Position numbers and translations under genes: made by a program. 64,000 bases of DNA from Corynebacterium massiliense DSM 45435 (GTDB taxonomy: Bacteria > Actinomycetota > Actinomycetes > Mycobacteriales > Mycobacteriaceae). Shown in pieces: positions 1 through 13,363 of the stretch; within the stretch, counting starts at the first letter, position 1; every line of letters begins with the position of its first letter. The stretch is from the NCBI RefSeq assembly GCF_028609805.1, contig NZ_CP063189.1:620001-684000 (forward strand), read 5' to 3'. The notes beneath the pieces were generated by a model. It saw nothing but the letters and a program-made list of their open reading frames with translations, was not told where the DNA came from and did no database searches.

Positions 1-157
1 GGATTTTTGCATGCCAAGGGGGGAGGGGCACTGGGTGCACCCCGGCGGTTAACTTCTGGTAACGAAGCGCACTCGTCGCGCTATAAGTGATGTGACGCAC
101 AGTAGGGTGTGGCTCTGAACGTGCACAGACCGGCACCGAAGGGAGACACACCCGACG
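1..157. other. Upstream region of the AbgT gene
   Basis: No convincing gene is visible here. A TATAAG hexamer at 82-87 could be a -10 element for the transporter gene, but no good -35 lies at the normal distance. A purine-rich GAAGGGAG stretch about ten bases before the ATG at 158 is a reasonable ribosome binding site. Confidence 0.4.
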
Positions 158-1807
158 ATGAGTACTGAACAGACACTGGCGCGCCGCAGACAGAACCCGA
201 CGCACGATGCCCAGGATGCCGGCGGCACGGACGGCAAGCCCGGGGTCATCGACAAGTTCCTCGGCGCGGTAGAAACGGTGGGCAACAAGCTGCCGGAGCC
301 GTTTACCATCTTCCTGATCCTGTACGGCATCACGGCGCTCGCCTCGTCGCTGATGGCCTGGAACGGCGTGACCGTGCAGATCCCGGGAAGCGATGAGACC
401 ACCCACATCCACGGACTGTTCACCCGCGAGGGCGCGGCGTGGTTTACCACCACGCTCGGGGAGAACTACATCGGCTTCCCGCCGCTGGTCCCCGTGCTGC
501 CCATCCTGCTCGCCGTCGGCGTGGCGGAACAATCGGGCATGCTCTCCGCGCTCATCCGCAAGACCTTCGGCAGTTCCAAGCCGTGGGTGCTCCCGTACGC
601 GGTGGGTGTTATCGGCGTGACGGCATCGGTCATGGGCGACGCGGTCTTCGTCGTCGTCCCGCCGCTGGCAGCGCTGGTGTTCAAGGCCGCCGGCCGGCAC
701 CCAGTGGCCGGGCTTATCGGCGGCTTCGCCTCCGCCGGCGCCGGGTATTCGACCTCGCTGGTGCCCACCAGCCTGGACGCGTTGTTCGCCGGCATCACCA
801 ACGCCGTGATGGATACCCTGCCGGGTAGTGACTTCACGCCCGTCAACGCGCTGTCCAACTACTACTTCAACATCGCCTCGTCCATCGTGCTGGGCCTGCT
901 CGCCGGGTTCATCGTGGACAAGATCATCGAGCCGCGCCTGTGGAAGCAGGACGTGCCGGTCGACGAGGCGGAAGACCCAGACGATCCGGACGATCCGGGC
1001 AGCACGAGCAATTCCGCCGAGGAGCTATCCGCCACCCTCACCCCGCGCGAAAACCGCGCCCTGCTGTGGTCCCTGGTAGCCGGGGCCATCGTCACCGCGC
1101 TCGTCGCGGTCGCGGGCCTGTGGCCGCACTCGCCGTGGAAGAACGAGGCGGGCGGGTTCTTGCCCGAGTCGCCGATGCTGGACTCCATCGTATTCATCGT
1201 CTGCCTGTACTTTTTCGCCATGGGTATCGTCTACGGCGTGGTCGTGGGCACCATCTCCAGCATCAAGGACGTCGTGGACATGATGATGGCGGCGCTGAAA
1301 TCGATGCTGTCCTTCCTCGTCCTGGCGTTCATCCTGGGCCAGTTCGTCGCGCTGTTTTCCTGGACCGGCATCGGCACCTGGACCGCGGTGAAGGGCGCGG
1401 CCGCCCTCGACGTGGTGGGGCTGACCGGGTTCCCGGCCATCCTGGCTTTCATCATCGTGGCGTCGACTCTGAATCTGCTCATTGTGTCGGGCTCGTCCAT
1501 GTGGACCCTCATGGCGGCCGTCTTCGTCCCGATGTTCGCCCTGCTCGGCTACGAGCCGGCGTTCATCCAGGCGGCGTTCCGCGTGGGCGATTCCGCCACC
1601 CAGATCATCACCCCGCTCAACCCGTACCTCATCGTCATCCTGGGCATGCTGCAGCGCTACGAACCGCGCGCGGGCATCGGCACGCTCATGTCCCGGATGA
1701 TCCCGTTCGTCATCCCGTTCTTCCTGGCGTGGGCGCTGCTGCTGGCCGCTTGGTTCTTCCTCGACCTGCCGCTGGGGCCGGGCAACAACATCTTCCTGGA
1801 GGGATAA
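158..1807 (+). CDS. AbgT family transporter (p-aminobenzoyl-glutamate type)
   Basis: A polytopic inner-membrane protein of 549 aa, the usual AbgT/MtrF length. After a polar N-terminus (1-35) it has about a dozen hydrophobic segments, a conserved-looking GFPPLVPVLP stretch, and a late GDSATQIITPLNPY stretch near 485-500 typical of this family. An acidic loop rich in D, E and P near 265-285 separates the two halves. Family members import p-aminobenzoyl-glutamate or export sulfonamides by ion coupling. The M20 amidohydrolase gene starts immediately after the stop codon, so the two are an operon like E. coli abgT with abgA/abgB, which favours import and hydrolysis of a folate-breakdown product. 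Substrate is inferred from family and context only. Confidence 0.85.
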   Translation: MSTEQTLARRRQNPTHDAQDAGGTDGKPGVIDKFLGAVETVGNKLPEPFTIFLILYGITALASSLMAWNGVTVQIPGSDETTHIHGLFTREGAAWFTTTLGENYIGFPPLVPVLPILLAVGVAEQSGMLSALIRKTFGSSKPWVLPYAVGVIGVTASVMGDAVFVVVPPLAALVFKAAGRHPVAGLIGGFASAGAGYSTSLVPTSLDALFAGITNAVMDTLPGSDFTPVNALSNYYFNIASSIVLGLLAGFIVDKIIEPRLWKQDVPVDEAEDPDDPDDPGSTSNSAEELSATLTPRENRALLWSLVAGAIVTALVAVAGLWPHSPWKNEAGGFLPESPMLDSIVFIVCLYFFAMGIVYGVVVGTISSIKDVVDMMMAALKSMLSFLVLAFILGQFVALFSWTGIGTWTAVKGAAALDVVGLTGFPAILAFIIVASTLNLLIVSGSSMWTLMAAVFVPMFALLGYEPAFIQAAFRVGDSATQIITPLNPYLIVILGMLQRYEPRAGIGTLMSRMIPFVIPFFLAWALLLAAWFFLDLPLGPGNNIFLEG

Positions 1808-3178
1808 ATGACCGACCATCCGGATATCAGCGAGCCGGCAGAGCCGTCCACCGCGTACCTGGACATCACCGGCCGGGCCGTGCGGCGGCAGGTGAAAAAG
1901 GTGCAAGAGGCGGAACCGACACCGTCTAGTGCCGAGGCCTACCCGGGGCAGCGGGACCTGTGGCGCGCGGTGGATAGGGAAGTGGACGCGTATACCGAGG
2001 AGCTGACCGCGCTTGCCGATGATCTCCACGCCCACCCGGAGCTCGCGTTCGCCGAACACCGTTCCATGGCCGTGCTTGCCGATGCCGTGGAGCGCCACGG
2101 TTACCCCACCCAGCGCGGGGTACACGGGGTGGAAACGGCCTTTGCGGCCGAGTGGTCCGCGCCCGACTTCGACCCAGACGCACACCCGACCGTGATGGTC
2201 ATGGCCGAGTACGACGCACTGCCCGGCATCGGCCACGGCTGCGGGCACAACGTCATCGCCGCGGCGGGACTAGGGGCGTTCTGGGCGGCGGCATCGGCAA
2301 GCGCGGCAGCCGGGCTCCGGGGCCGCATCGTCCTGCTGGGCACGCCCGCGGAAGAGGGGCACACCGGCAAGGAGTACCTCATCCGGGGAGGCTGCCTGCA
2401 GGGGGTCGATGCCGCGGTGATGATGCACGGTTTTGCCTACGACTCCCCGGCGCACACCTGGGTGGACCGGCGATTTCTCCGCGTGCGCTACACCGGCGTA
2501 GCCGCCCACGCGAGCGCGCAACCGTTCATGGGCCGCAACGCCCTCGACGCGGTGAGCCTGGCCTACCAGGGGCTGGGGCTGTTGCGGCAGCAGATGCCGC
2601 CGAGCGATCGCCTGCACGCGATCATCACCTCCGGCGGGGACAGCCCCAACGTCATCCCGAACTGCGCGGAGATGGAGCTCTACGTGCGATCCAGCCAGAC
2701 GGCGACGCTTATCGATCTCTCCGAGCGCGTGGCCAACGTGTTAGACGGCGCGGCGCTGATGTCCGGCTGCGGCGTCGAGGTGGACTGGGACGTCCACCCG
2801 ATGTCGCTGCCCGTGCGGAACAACTCCGCGCTGGTGGATCGCTTCAGCGAGACGCAGCGGGCGCGCGGCCGGGTGCCGCTGCCGGCGGGCACGCTGCCGG
2901 AATCGCTGTCGGCGTCGACCGACTTCGGCAACGTCTCCCACCTGGTGCCGGGGCTGCACCCGATGGTGAAGATGGCGGCGAGCGATGTCGCGTTGCACAC
3001 CGAGGACTTCGCCGCGGCGGCGGGAAGTCCGGCGGCCCACCGCGCTGTGGTGGACTCCGCAGCGGGGCTGGGGCAGGTGGTCTGCGATCTGCTGGCGGAT
3101 GGCGATCTGCTGGCGGTGGCACGCGCGGACTTCGAGCGCGCCGGGGGAGTGCAGGCGGTGGCGGATCTGGAGCGCTAG
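1808..3178 (+). CDS. M20 family amidohydrolase (AbgA/AbgB-like)
   Basis: Cytosolic zinc peptidase of 456 aa with no signal peptide. The M20 metal-binding region is seen as GHGCGHNV near residues 143-150, followed by an LGTPAEEG stretch near 177-184 that supplies the catalytic and metal-binding glutamates. An HASAQPFMGRNALDAV dimerisation-domain stretch follows near 235-250. The N-terminal 55 residues are extra and polar compared with many aminoacylases. The ATG abuts the TAA of the AbgT gene, so translation is probably coupled. Likely job: hydrolysis of p-aminobenzoyl-glutamate or another N-acyl amino acid brought in by the transporter. The exact substrate cannot be read from sequence. Confidence 0.85.
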   Translation: MTDHPDISEPAEPSTAYLDITGRAVRRQVKKVQEAEPTPSSAEAYPGQRDLWRAVDREVDAYTEELTALADDLHAHPELAFAEHRSMAVLADAVERHGYPTQRGVHGVETAFAAEWSAPDFDPDAHPTVMVMAEYDALPGIGHGCGHNVIAAAGLGAFWAAASASAAAGLRGRIVLLGTPAEEGHTGKEYLIRGGCLQGVDAAVMMHGFAYDSPAHTWVDRRFLRVRYTGVAAHASAQPFMGRNALDAVSLAYQGLGLLRQQMPPSDRLHAIITSGGDSPNVIPNCAEMELYVRSSQTATLIDLSERVANVLDGAALMSGCGVEVDWDVHPMSLPVRNNSALVDRFSETQRARGRVPLPAGTLPESLSASTDFGNVSHLVPGLHPMVKMAASDVALHTEDFAAAAGSPAAHRAVVDSAAGLGQVVCDLLADGDLLAVARADFERAGGVQAVADLER

Positions 3179-3202
3179 GGCACCAGGTCACCCCCGAGTG
3201 TT

Positions 3203-3242
3203 GTAAGCCTACCTTTACTTGGGTTAGGTTTACTTAAAGGTG
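3203..3242 (+). promoter_or_regulatory. DtxR-like iron boxes before the siderophore transporter
   Basis: Two imperfect matches to the corynebacterial DtxR box (TTAGGTTAGSCTAACCTAA) lie 60-100 bp before the lipoprotein gene. TTAGGTTTACTTAA starts at 3224. The second half-site GCCTACCTTTA starts at 3207 and matches the GCCTAACCTAA half at 8 of 11 positions. Position relative to an iron-uptake operon fits iron-dependent repression. Matches were made by eye. Confidence 0.6.
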
Positions 3243-3300
3243 TGTATCGTCGCACAATTTCCTGTCCGTATGACATCCGTTGACCCCGTAAAGGACCATC

Positions 3301-4353
3301 ATGTTGAACAAGACCCGCCGCGCCCTCGTCGCCTCGGTGGCCGCGTGCTCCATCGCGCTGACTGCCTGCTCCAACACCGCTGAAAGCGCGCGTGAGAACG
3401 CCGATTCCGCCCAGTCGGAAGTCACGTCCGAAGCAGCGAGCGCCACCAGCGCAGCGGGCGATGCTGAGTCCGCCGAAATTACGGTGACGGACAACTACGG
3501 CGAAAAGACCGTCCCGCACCCGCCGAAGCGCGCCGCGGCCACCGATAACCGCGCCTTCGAGCTGCTGGCCGACTGGGGCGTGGACCTCGTCGCCGCGCCG
3601 CTGAAGCTCATGCCGGACACCCTCGAGGACACCTACAACAAGGACACCGTCGAGGGCGATATGGGCATGCACCGCGAGCCGGACCTGGAGGCGCTCGTCG
3701 CCGCCGAGCCGGACGTGGTCATCAACGGCCAGCGCTTCAGCCAGTACCAGGAGGACATCGAAAAGCTGGTGCCCGATACCCCGGTCGTCGACTTCACCCC
3801 GCGTGACGGTGAAGACTTCGCCGCAGAGCTCATCCGCCAGACCGAGGAGCTGGGCAAGATCTTCGACAAGGAGTCCGAGGCGAAGAAGCTTGTCGATGAT
3901 TTCAACAAGGCCCTCGACCGCGCCCGCGACGCCTACGACAAGGACAAGAAGGTCATGGCCCTGAATTCGTCCGGCGGCGAGCTGGGTTACGTTGCCCCGT
4001 CCAAGGGCCGCACCTGGGGTCCGCTGTTCGACCTGGTCGGCATGACCCCGGCGCTCAAGGTGGACAACGCCACTGATGATCACGAAGGCGACGATGTCTC
4101 CGTCGAGGCCATCGCGGATTCCAACCCGGACTACATCCTGGTCCTCGACCGTGACGCCGCCATCAAGTCCGGCGAGCCGGACTTCAAGCCGGCCAAGGAC
4201 GTCATCGAGAACAATGCGGCGCTGAAGAACGTGACCGCGGTGCAGAAGGGCGACATCGTCTACGCCCCGGAGGACACCTACACCAACGAAAACATCATCA
4301 CCTACACCGAGATCCTCAACTCCATGGCGGATGCCTTCGAGGCGCAGTCCTAA
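3301..4353 (+). CDS. Siderophore ABC transporter substrate-binding lipoprotein
   Basis: Extracytoplasmic binding protein of 350 aa, class III periplasmic-binding fold (FatB/CeuA type). The signal peptide ends in a lipobox LTAC with the lipidated cysteine at residue 23. A low-complexity S/A/E linker (25-60) tethers the binding domain, which starts with an ITVTDNYGEKTVPHPPKRA stretch typical of ferric-siderophore binders. Two permeases and an ATPase follow with 3-nt spacing and short overlaps, giving a complete importer. The gene order and location match the cg0924-cg0928 type locus of C. glutamicum as I remember it. Expression is probably iron-controlled through the boxes just upstream. The siderophore is unknown. 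Confidence 0.92.
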   Translation: MLNKTRRALVASVAACSIALTACSNTAESARENADSAQSEVTSEAASATSAAGDAESAEITVTDNYGEKTVPHPPKRAAATDNRAFELLADWGVDLVAAPLKLMPDTLEDTYNKDTVEGDMGMHREPDLEALVAAEPDVVINGQRFSQYQEDIEKLVPDTPVVDFTPRDGEDFAAELIRQTEELGKIFDKESEAKKLVDDFNKALDRARDAYDKDKKVMALNSSGGELGYVAPSKGRTWGPLFDLVGMTPALKVDNATDDHEGDDVSVEAIADSNPDYILVLDRDAAIKSGEPDFKPAKDVIENNAALKNVTAVQKGDIVYAPEDTYTNENIITYTEILNSMADAFEAQS

Positions 4354-4356
4354 CCC

Positions 4357-5340
4357 GTGCTACGTACCCAGAGTCGTAAGAGCAATCGCGGGCGGTTGCT
4401 GGACTGGAAGCTCGGCATCGGCGTCGTGGTGGTCGCCGCGCTGCTCGCCGCCTCCCTGTTGGTGGGGCAGTACGACGTATTCGGCGCCGAGGATGGCGGG
4501 GAGATGTTCGGCATCACCCGCGTCCCGCGCACCATTGCGCTCGTGCTCGCCGGCGCGGCGATGGCCATGTGCGGGCTGGTCATGCAGCTGCTCACGCAGA
4601 ACCGCTTCGTGGAACCCACCACGACCGGCACCACCGAGTGGGCGGGGCTGGGCCTGCTGGCCACGATGATCGTGTTTCCCACCTCCACCGTTCTGGAACG
4701 CATGGTGGGAGCGGTCATCTTCGCTTTCGCCGGCACGATGATCTTCCTTTTGTTCCTGAGGCGGGTCGCGCTGCGCAGCTCGCTCATCGTGCCGATCATC
4801 GGCATCATGCTCGGTGCCGTGGTGAGCGCGGTGTCGACCTTCCTGGCCCTTACGACTGACAGCCTGCAGCAGCTGGGCATCTGGTTCATGGGGTCGTTTA
4901 CCTCGGTGTACTCCGGGCAGTACGAGGTTTTGTGGGTGGTGGTGGCCGTGCTCGCTGCGGTCTTCGTGTACGCCGACAAGCTCACCGTCGCCGGCCTGGG
5001 CGAGGAGTTCGCCACCAACGTCGGCGTGAACTACAACCGCATCCTGCTCATCGGCACCGGGCTGGTCGCCATCGCTACCGGCGTGGTCACCGTGGTCGTC
5101 GGGTCCCTGCCGTTTCTGGGGCTCATCGTGCCGAACATCGTCAGTATGCTCCGCGGCGACGATCTCCGCTCCAACCTGCCGTGGGTGTGCGTGCTCGGTA
5201 TCGCCACGGTCGCGGTGTGCGACCTTATCGGCCGGCTCATCATCGCGCCGTTTGAAATCCCCGTCTCCGTCATCTTGGGGCTCGTCGGCGCCGTCGTCTT
5301 CGTCGCCCTGATTGTGAGGTCGTCTCGTGACCGTGGTTAA
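4357..5340 (+). CDS. Siderophore ABC transporter permease (first)
   Basis: FecCD-family permease of 327 aa, starting at GTG three bases after the lipoprotein stop. It has about nine hydrophobic segments. The typical early stretch VPRTIALVLAGAAMAMCGLVMQ lies near residues 55-75, and the coupling-helix region GLPFLGLIVPN-like (SLPFLGLIVPN) near 250-260 would contact the ATPase. It belongs to the VctD/CeuB group, which forms a heterodimeric membrane channel with the next gene. The 3' end overlaps the following start codon by 14 nt, so co-translation is expected. Confidence 0.92.
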   Translation: MLRTQSRKSNRGRLLDWKLGIGVVVVAALLAASLLVGQYDVFGAEDGGEMFGITRVPRTIALVLAGAAMAMCGLVMQLLTQNRFVEPTTTGTTEWAGLGLLATMIVFPTSTVLERMVGAVIFAFAGTMIFLLFLRRVALRSSLIVPIIGIMLGAVVSAVSTFLALTTDSLQQLGIWFMGSFTSVYSGQYEVLWVVVAVLAAVFVYADKLTVAGLGEEFATNVGVNYNRILLIGTGLVAIATGVVTVVVGSLPFLGLIVPNIVSMLRGDDLRSNLPWVCVLGIATVAVCDLIGRLIIAPFEIPVSVILGLVGAVVFVALIVRSSRDRG

Positions 5341-6382
5341 ACGCTCAGCCCGCCCCCGCGCAGCTATTTCGCCGCGTTCGACCCGGTCAGTCGGGTCGTT
5401 CAGGTCGCCGGCGGCGGCCCGTCGCTATTGGATCATCCTGCTCACGCTGCTAGCTCTCGGAGTGCTCTTGGCGTTTGGTCTGGTCGCGTACGGAAACCCG
5501 ATGGAGTACGGGACGCGGGGCTTTTGGCTCATCGCCAAGCGCCGCTCCGATGCCCTCGTCGCCATGGTCGTCGTCGCCGTCTGTCAGGCCACCGCCACCG
5601 TGGCGTTCCACACCGTGACGAACAACCGCATCATTACCCCGTCCATCATGGGGTTCGAGTCGCTGTACGTCGCCATTAACACCTCGACCATTTTCTTTCT
5701 GGGCGCGGCGGGGCTGACGGCCTCCCGGACGGTGGGGAACTTCCTGCTGCAGATGGTCATCATGGTGGGGCTGTCGCTGCTGTTGTACTCGTGGCTTTTG
5801 ACCAACCGCTCGAACAGCATGCACGCGATGCTGCTGGTCGGCGTGGTCATCGGCGGCGGGCTCGGGAGCCTGTCGACGTTCATGCAGCGCATGCTGACCC
5901 CGTCCGAATTCGACGTGCTCACCGCGCGGCTGTTCGGCTCGGTCAACAACGCGGAGACCGAGTACTATCCCATCGCCATCCCGCTGATGGTTCTGGCCGC
6001 GGTGCTGCTCTACGCCAACTCCCGGAAGCTCAACGTCGTAGCGCTCGGCCGCGACGCCGCCACGAACCTGGGGGTGAGCCACAAAGCCCACGCCATCTAC
6101 ACGCTGGTGCTGGTATCCGTCCTGATGGCCGTGACCACCGCCCTGGTGGGGCCGATGACCTTCCTCGGATTCCTGGTGGCCACGTTGGCGTACCAGTTCG
6201 CCGATACCTTCGACCACCGCTACCTGTTCCCGATGGCCACGGCCATCGCCTTCGTCGTGCTCGCCGGCGCCTATTTCCTCATGCAGCACGTCTTTAACGC
6301 CCAAGGCGTGGTCTCCATCATCATCGAGCTCGTCGGCGGGTCCGTCTTCCTGTTTGTCATCTTGAGAAAGGGGCGCCTGTGA
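5327..6382 (+). CDS. Siderophore ABC transporter permease (second)
   Basis: Second FecCD-family permease, 351 aa from GTG 5327; a further in-frame GTG lies at 5333. A positively charged N-terminus of about 30 residues precedes the first membrane helix. The family stretch for ATPase coupling is GPMTFLGFLVATLAY near residues 265-280. It would pair with the preceding permease to make the transmembrane channel. It overlaps the preceding gene by 14 nt and the ATPase start by 4 nt (GTGA), as expected for a tightly coupled operon. Confidence 0.92.
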   Translation: MTVVKRSARPRAAISPRSTRSVGSFRSPAAARRYWIILLTLLALGVLLAFGLVAYGNPMEYGTRGFWLIAKRRSDALVAMVVVAVCQATATVAFHTVTNNRIITPSIMGFESLYVAINTSTIFFLGAAGLTASRTVGNFLLQMVIMVGLSLLLYSWLLTNRSNSMHAMLLVGVVIGGGLGSLSTFMQRMLTPSEFDVLTARLFGSVNNAETEYYPIAIPLMVLAAVLLYANSRKLNVVALGRDAATNLGVSHKAHAIYTLVLVSVLMAVTTALVGPMTFLGFLVATLAYQFADTFDHRYLFPMATAIAFVVLAGAYFLMQHVFNAQGVVSIIIELVGGSVFLFVILRKGRL

Positions 6383-7134
6383 TTTCCTTGCGAGGCGTAA
6401 AGAAGGCCTACTCCACTGAGACGTCCATCGGACCGGTGGATCTTGAGATCCCCGCTGGCGGCATCACCGCCCTCGTGGGGCCGAACGGTGCCGGCAAGTC
6501 GACGCTATTGACGATGATCGGTCGGCTCATGGGGATGGACGAAGGCCAGATTGAGGTGGCCGGCTTCGACGTGTCGTCCACGAAGTCCCGTGACCTGGCG
6601 CGGGTGGTCTCCACGCTGCGGCAGGAAAACCACTTCGTCACCCGGCTCACCGTGCGCCAGCTGGTCGGATTCGGCCGGTTCCCGTACTCGCACGGCCGGT
6701 TGACCGTCGACGACGAAGAGGTCATCTCCCGCTACATTGACTTCTTCCACCTCAACGAGCTGGAGCACCGCTACCTCGACGAGCTGTCCGGCGGGCAACG
6801 CCAGCGCGCCTACGTGGCGATGGTCCTGTGCCAGGAGACCGACTACGTCCTCCTCGACGAGCCGTTGAACAACCTGGACATCGCCCATTCCGTGGACATG
6901 ATGCGGTTGCTTGACGATGCCGCCCGCGACCTCGGCCGCACCATCATCATCGTGTTGCACGACATCAACTTTGCCGCGCCCTACGCCGACTACATCTGCG
7001 CGGTGAAGGACGGGCAGATCGTCGCCTTCGGCAGCCCGGAGGAGATCATGAGTGACGATGTCCTGAGCCCCATCTTCAATACCGAGATCACCGTCATCGA
7101 TGGCCCGCATGGGTTGCTTGCGTGCTATCACTAG
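6379..7134 (+). CDS. Siderophore ABC transporter ATP-binding protein
   Basis: ABC ATPase of 251 aa energising the importer from the cytoplasmic side. Walker A GPNGAGKST is at residues 34-42, the signature LSGGQRQR near 136-143, Walker B VLLDEP near 157-162, and the switch histidine lies in VLHDIN near 193-198. GTG 6379 overlaps the preceding stop by 4 nt. It is the last gene of the operon; no strong intrinsic terminator was seen between it and the rrn leader, so read-through toward the rRNA operon is possible. Confidence 0.93.
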   Translation: MISLRGVKKAYSTETSIGPVDLEIPAGGITALVGPNGAGKSTLLTMIGRLMGMDEGQIEVAGFDVSSTKSRDLARVVSTLRQENHFVTRLTVRQLVGFGRFPYSHGRLTVDDEEVISRYIDFFHLNELEHRYLDELSGGQRQRAYVAMVLCQETDYVLLDEPLNNLDIAHSVDMMRLLDDAARDLGRTIIIVLHDINFAAPYADYICAVKDGQIVAFGSPEEIMSDDVLSPIFNTEITVIDGPHGLLACYH

Positions 7135-7506
7135 CTGCGCGCTTTTGGCGGTCTGACCTGCTGCAACGTTTTGGATTGCCAAGCGATTTGGAGCTTTCAC
7201 CGATCGTCCGCTAAAGTAACACGAGTCGCCGCGAGGTAGCCGAGAGGTTAACGGGCGGTGACGGTGAAATAATTTTGAGATGAAGTGGTTTGCTTCCGGT
7301 TGTTGTTGGTGGTAAGCTTCTTCGGGCTTGCATTTCGCTCGGATGGTTTGTTCGGGTGGGTGTGGGTTGTGATGTGTGAGAACTCAATAGTGTGCCAATG
7401 TTTGTTTTGGCCAGCCCCTGGTTTTTCCTCGTTGATTGTGGGGGTTGGTTTGTTTGGTAATTTTTTTGCTGGGTGTCAGGCTCTTTTGGGCTTTGATGTC
7501 TCACAA
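7135..7506 (+). promoter_or_regulatory. rrn promoter and leader region
   Basis: This non-coding stretch carries a promoter candidate: -35 TTGGAG at 7188-7193, an 18-nt gap and -10 TAAAGT at 7212-7217. A tRNA-like fragment follows at about 7229-7256, then a T/G-rich leader with the boxA-like element at 7375-7394. Other rrn promoters may lie further along; none was clearly better. Confidence 0.55.
7375..7394 (+). promoter_or_regulatory. boxA-like antitermination element in the rrn leader
   Basis: TGTGAGAACTCAATAGTGTG matches the actinobacterial rRNA leader boxA (TTTGAGAACTCAATAGTG type) bound by NusB/NusE. A near copy, TGTGAGAACTGTATAGTGG, sits in the 16S-23S spacer at 9341-9359. The duplication in leader and spacer is what is known for antitermination sites of rRNA operons. 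Confidence 0.7.
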
Positions 7507-12561
<5,055 letters not shown>

Positions 12562-12694
12562 AACAAAAAAGACCCACACAACACAGTCGGGTCACAATCA
12601 CACCATTTTGGTTTCGCGTCCACTATGCAGTATCTGACACACCACCCAAAGGTGCGCACACAAACAAAATAATGACATGGACAAGCCCTTATAG

Positions 12695-12818
12695 GTTTGT
12701 CGGTGGTGATAGTGGCAGGGCAACGCCCGGTACCCATTCCGAACCCGGAAGCTAAGCCTGCCCACGCTGATGGTACTGCACCCGCCAGGGTGTGGGAGAG
12801 TAAGTAACCGCCGACACC
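12695..12818 (+). rRNA. rrf: 5S ribosomal RNA
   Basis: About 120 nt beginning near GTTTGTCGGTGGTGATAG and ending at CCGCCGACACC, whose ends pair (GTCGGTGG with CCGCCGAC). Internal GGGCAACGCCCGGTACCCATTCCGAACC is the standard bacterial 5S core. It completes the 16S-23S-5S order. Ends are accurate to a few bases. Confidence 0.9.
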
Positions 12819-12845
12819 ACACAACACAACAACTCAATACAACCC

Positions 12846-12905
12846 GGAGGGGGAGAAACACCAACCAACCACACGGCTGGTTCGTGTTTCTCCCCCTCCT
12901 TTTTC
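12846..12905 (+). terminator. rrn operon terminator
   Basis: A 22-bp stem with a single mismatch: left arm starting GGAGGGGGAGAAACAC at 12846, right arm ending GTGTTTCTCCCCCTCC at 12899, followed by a T run (12900-12905). This is the strongest intrinsic terminator in the window and sits right after 5S. Confidence 0.92.
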
Positions 12906-13363
12906 CATGTCCTCAGCCCCCCAAGGCGGCACGCAGAGCCACGTATCTGTTTCCGGCCTGCCGGCCACTACAGCATGAGTGTGTGAGGGGGTATGCGGCT
13001 ACGACCACAGCCCGGGGTGCACGAAACAAGTACACAAGCACCCAAACCAGGCGGATAACCGGCCCTTGAGGACACAAAACGTGCACCTGCACGCCCTGAC
13101 ACCACAAACCTTGCTCAGGAATGTCCCAAAGCGGGTTTAAGCGACCCAACCCGGGTCGTTACTGCCCAATGTGGGGAAACCAGCAACCTACCCAGGCGCC
13201 CCCTTCAACCGCGGGGTACGCCTCGGTGCCTGAATCTGGATCCTAACTACCCCCACAACACGGGGTGGACACCCTAACGATCCAAAAACAGGCAGTGTGC
13301 TCGGTCATCCGCAGTACGTCGGCAGCTGCGGGTCGCTGACCGAGCACGAAGAGTGGGGAAGGG
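12906..13363. other. Intergenic region after the rrn operon
   Basis: About 460 bp with no supportable gene on either strand. Apart from the minus-strand terminator at 13297-13347, nothing specific is seen. Confidence 0.6.
13282..13347 (-). terminator. Terminator of the ABC exporter operon
   Basis: On the minus strand GTGCTCGGTCA (13347-13337) pairs perfectly with TGACCGAGCAC (13307-13297), with a nested CCGCAG/CTGCGG stem inside. A TTTTT stretch follows at about 13285-13290. It lies just past the stop codon of the exporter permease. Confidence 0.75.

Noticed and set aside
1025-2248. 407-aa minus-strand reading frame over AbgT/M20 genes
   Set aside because: It is a GC-driven antisense shadow with low-complexity R/H/D composition, no homology and no start signal.
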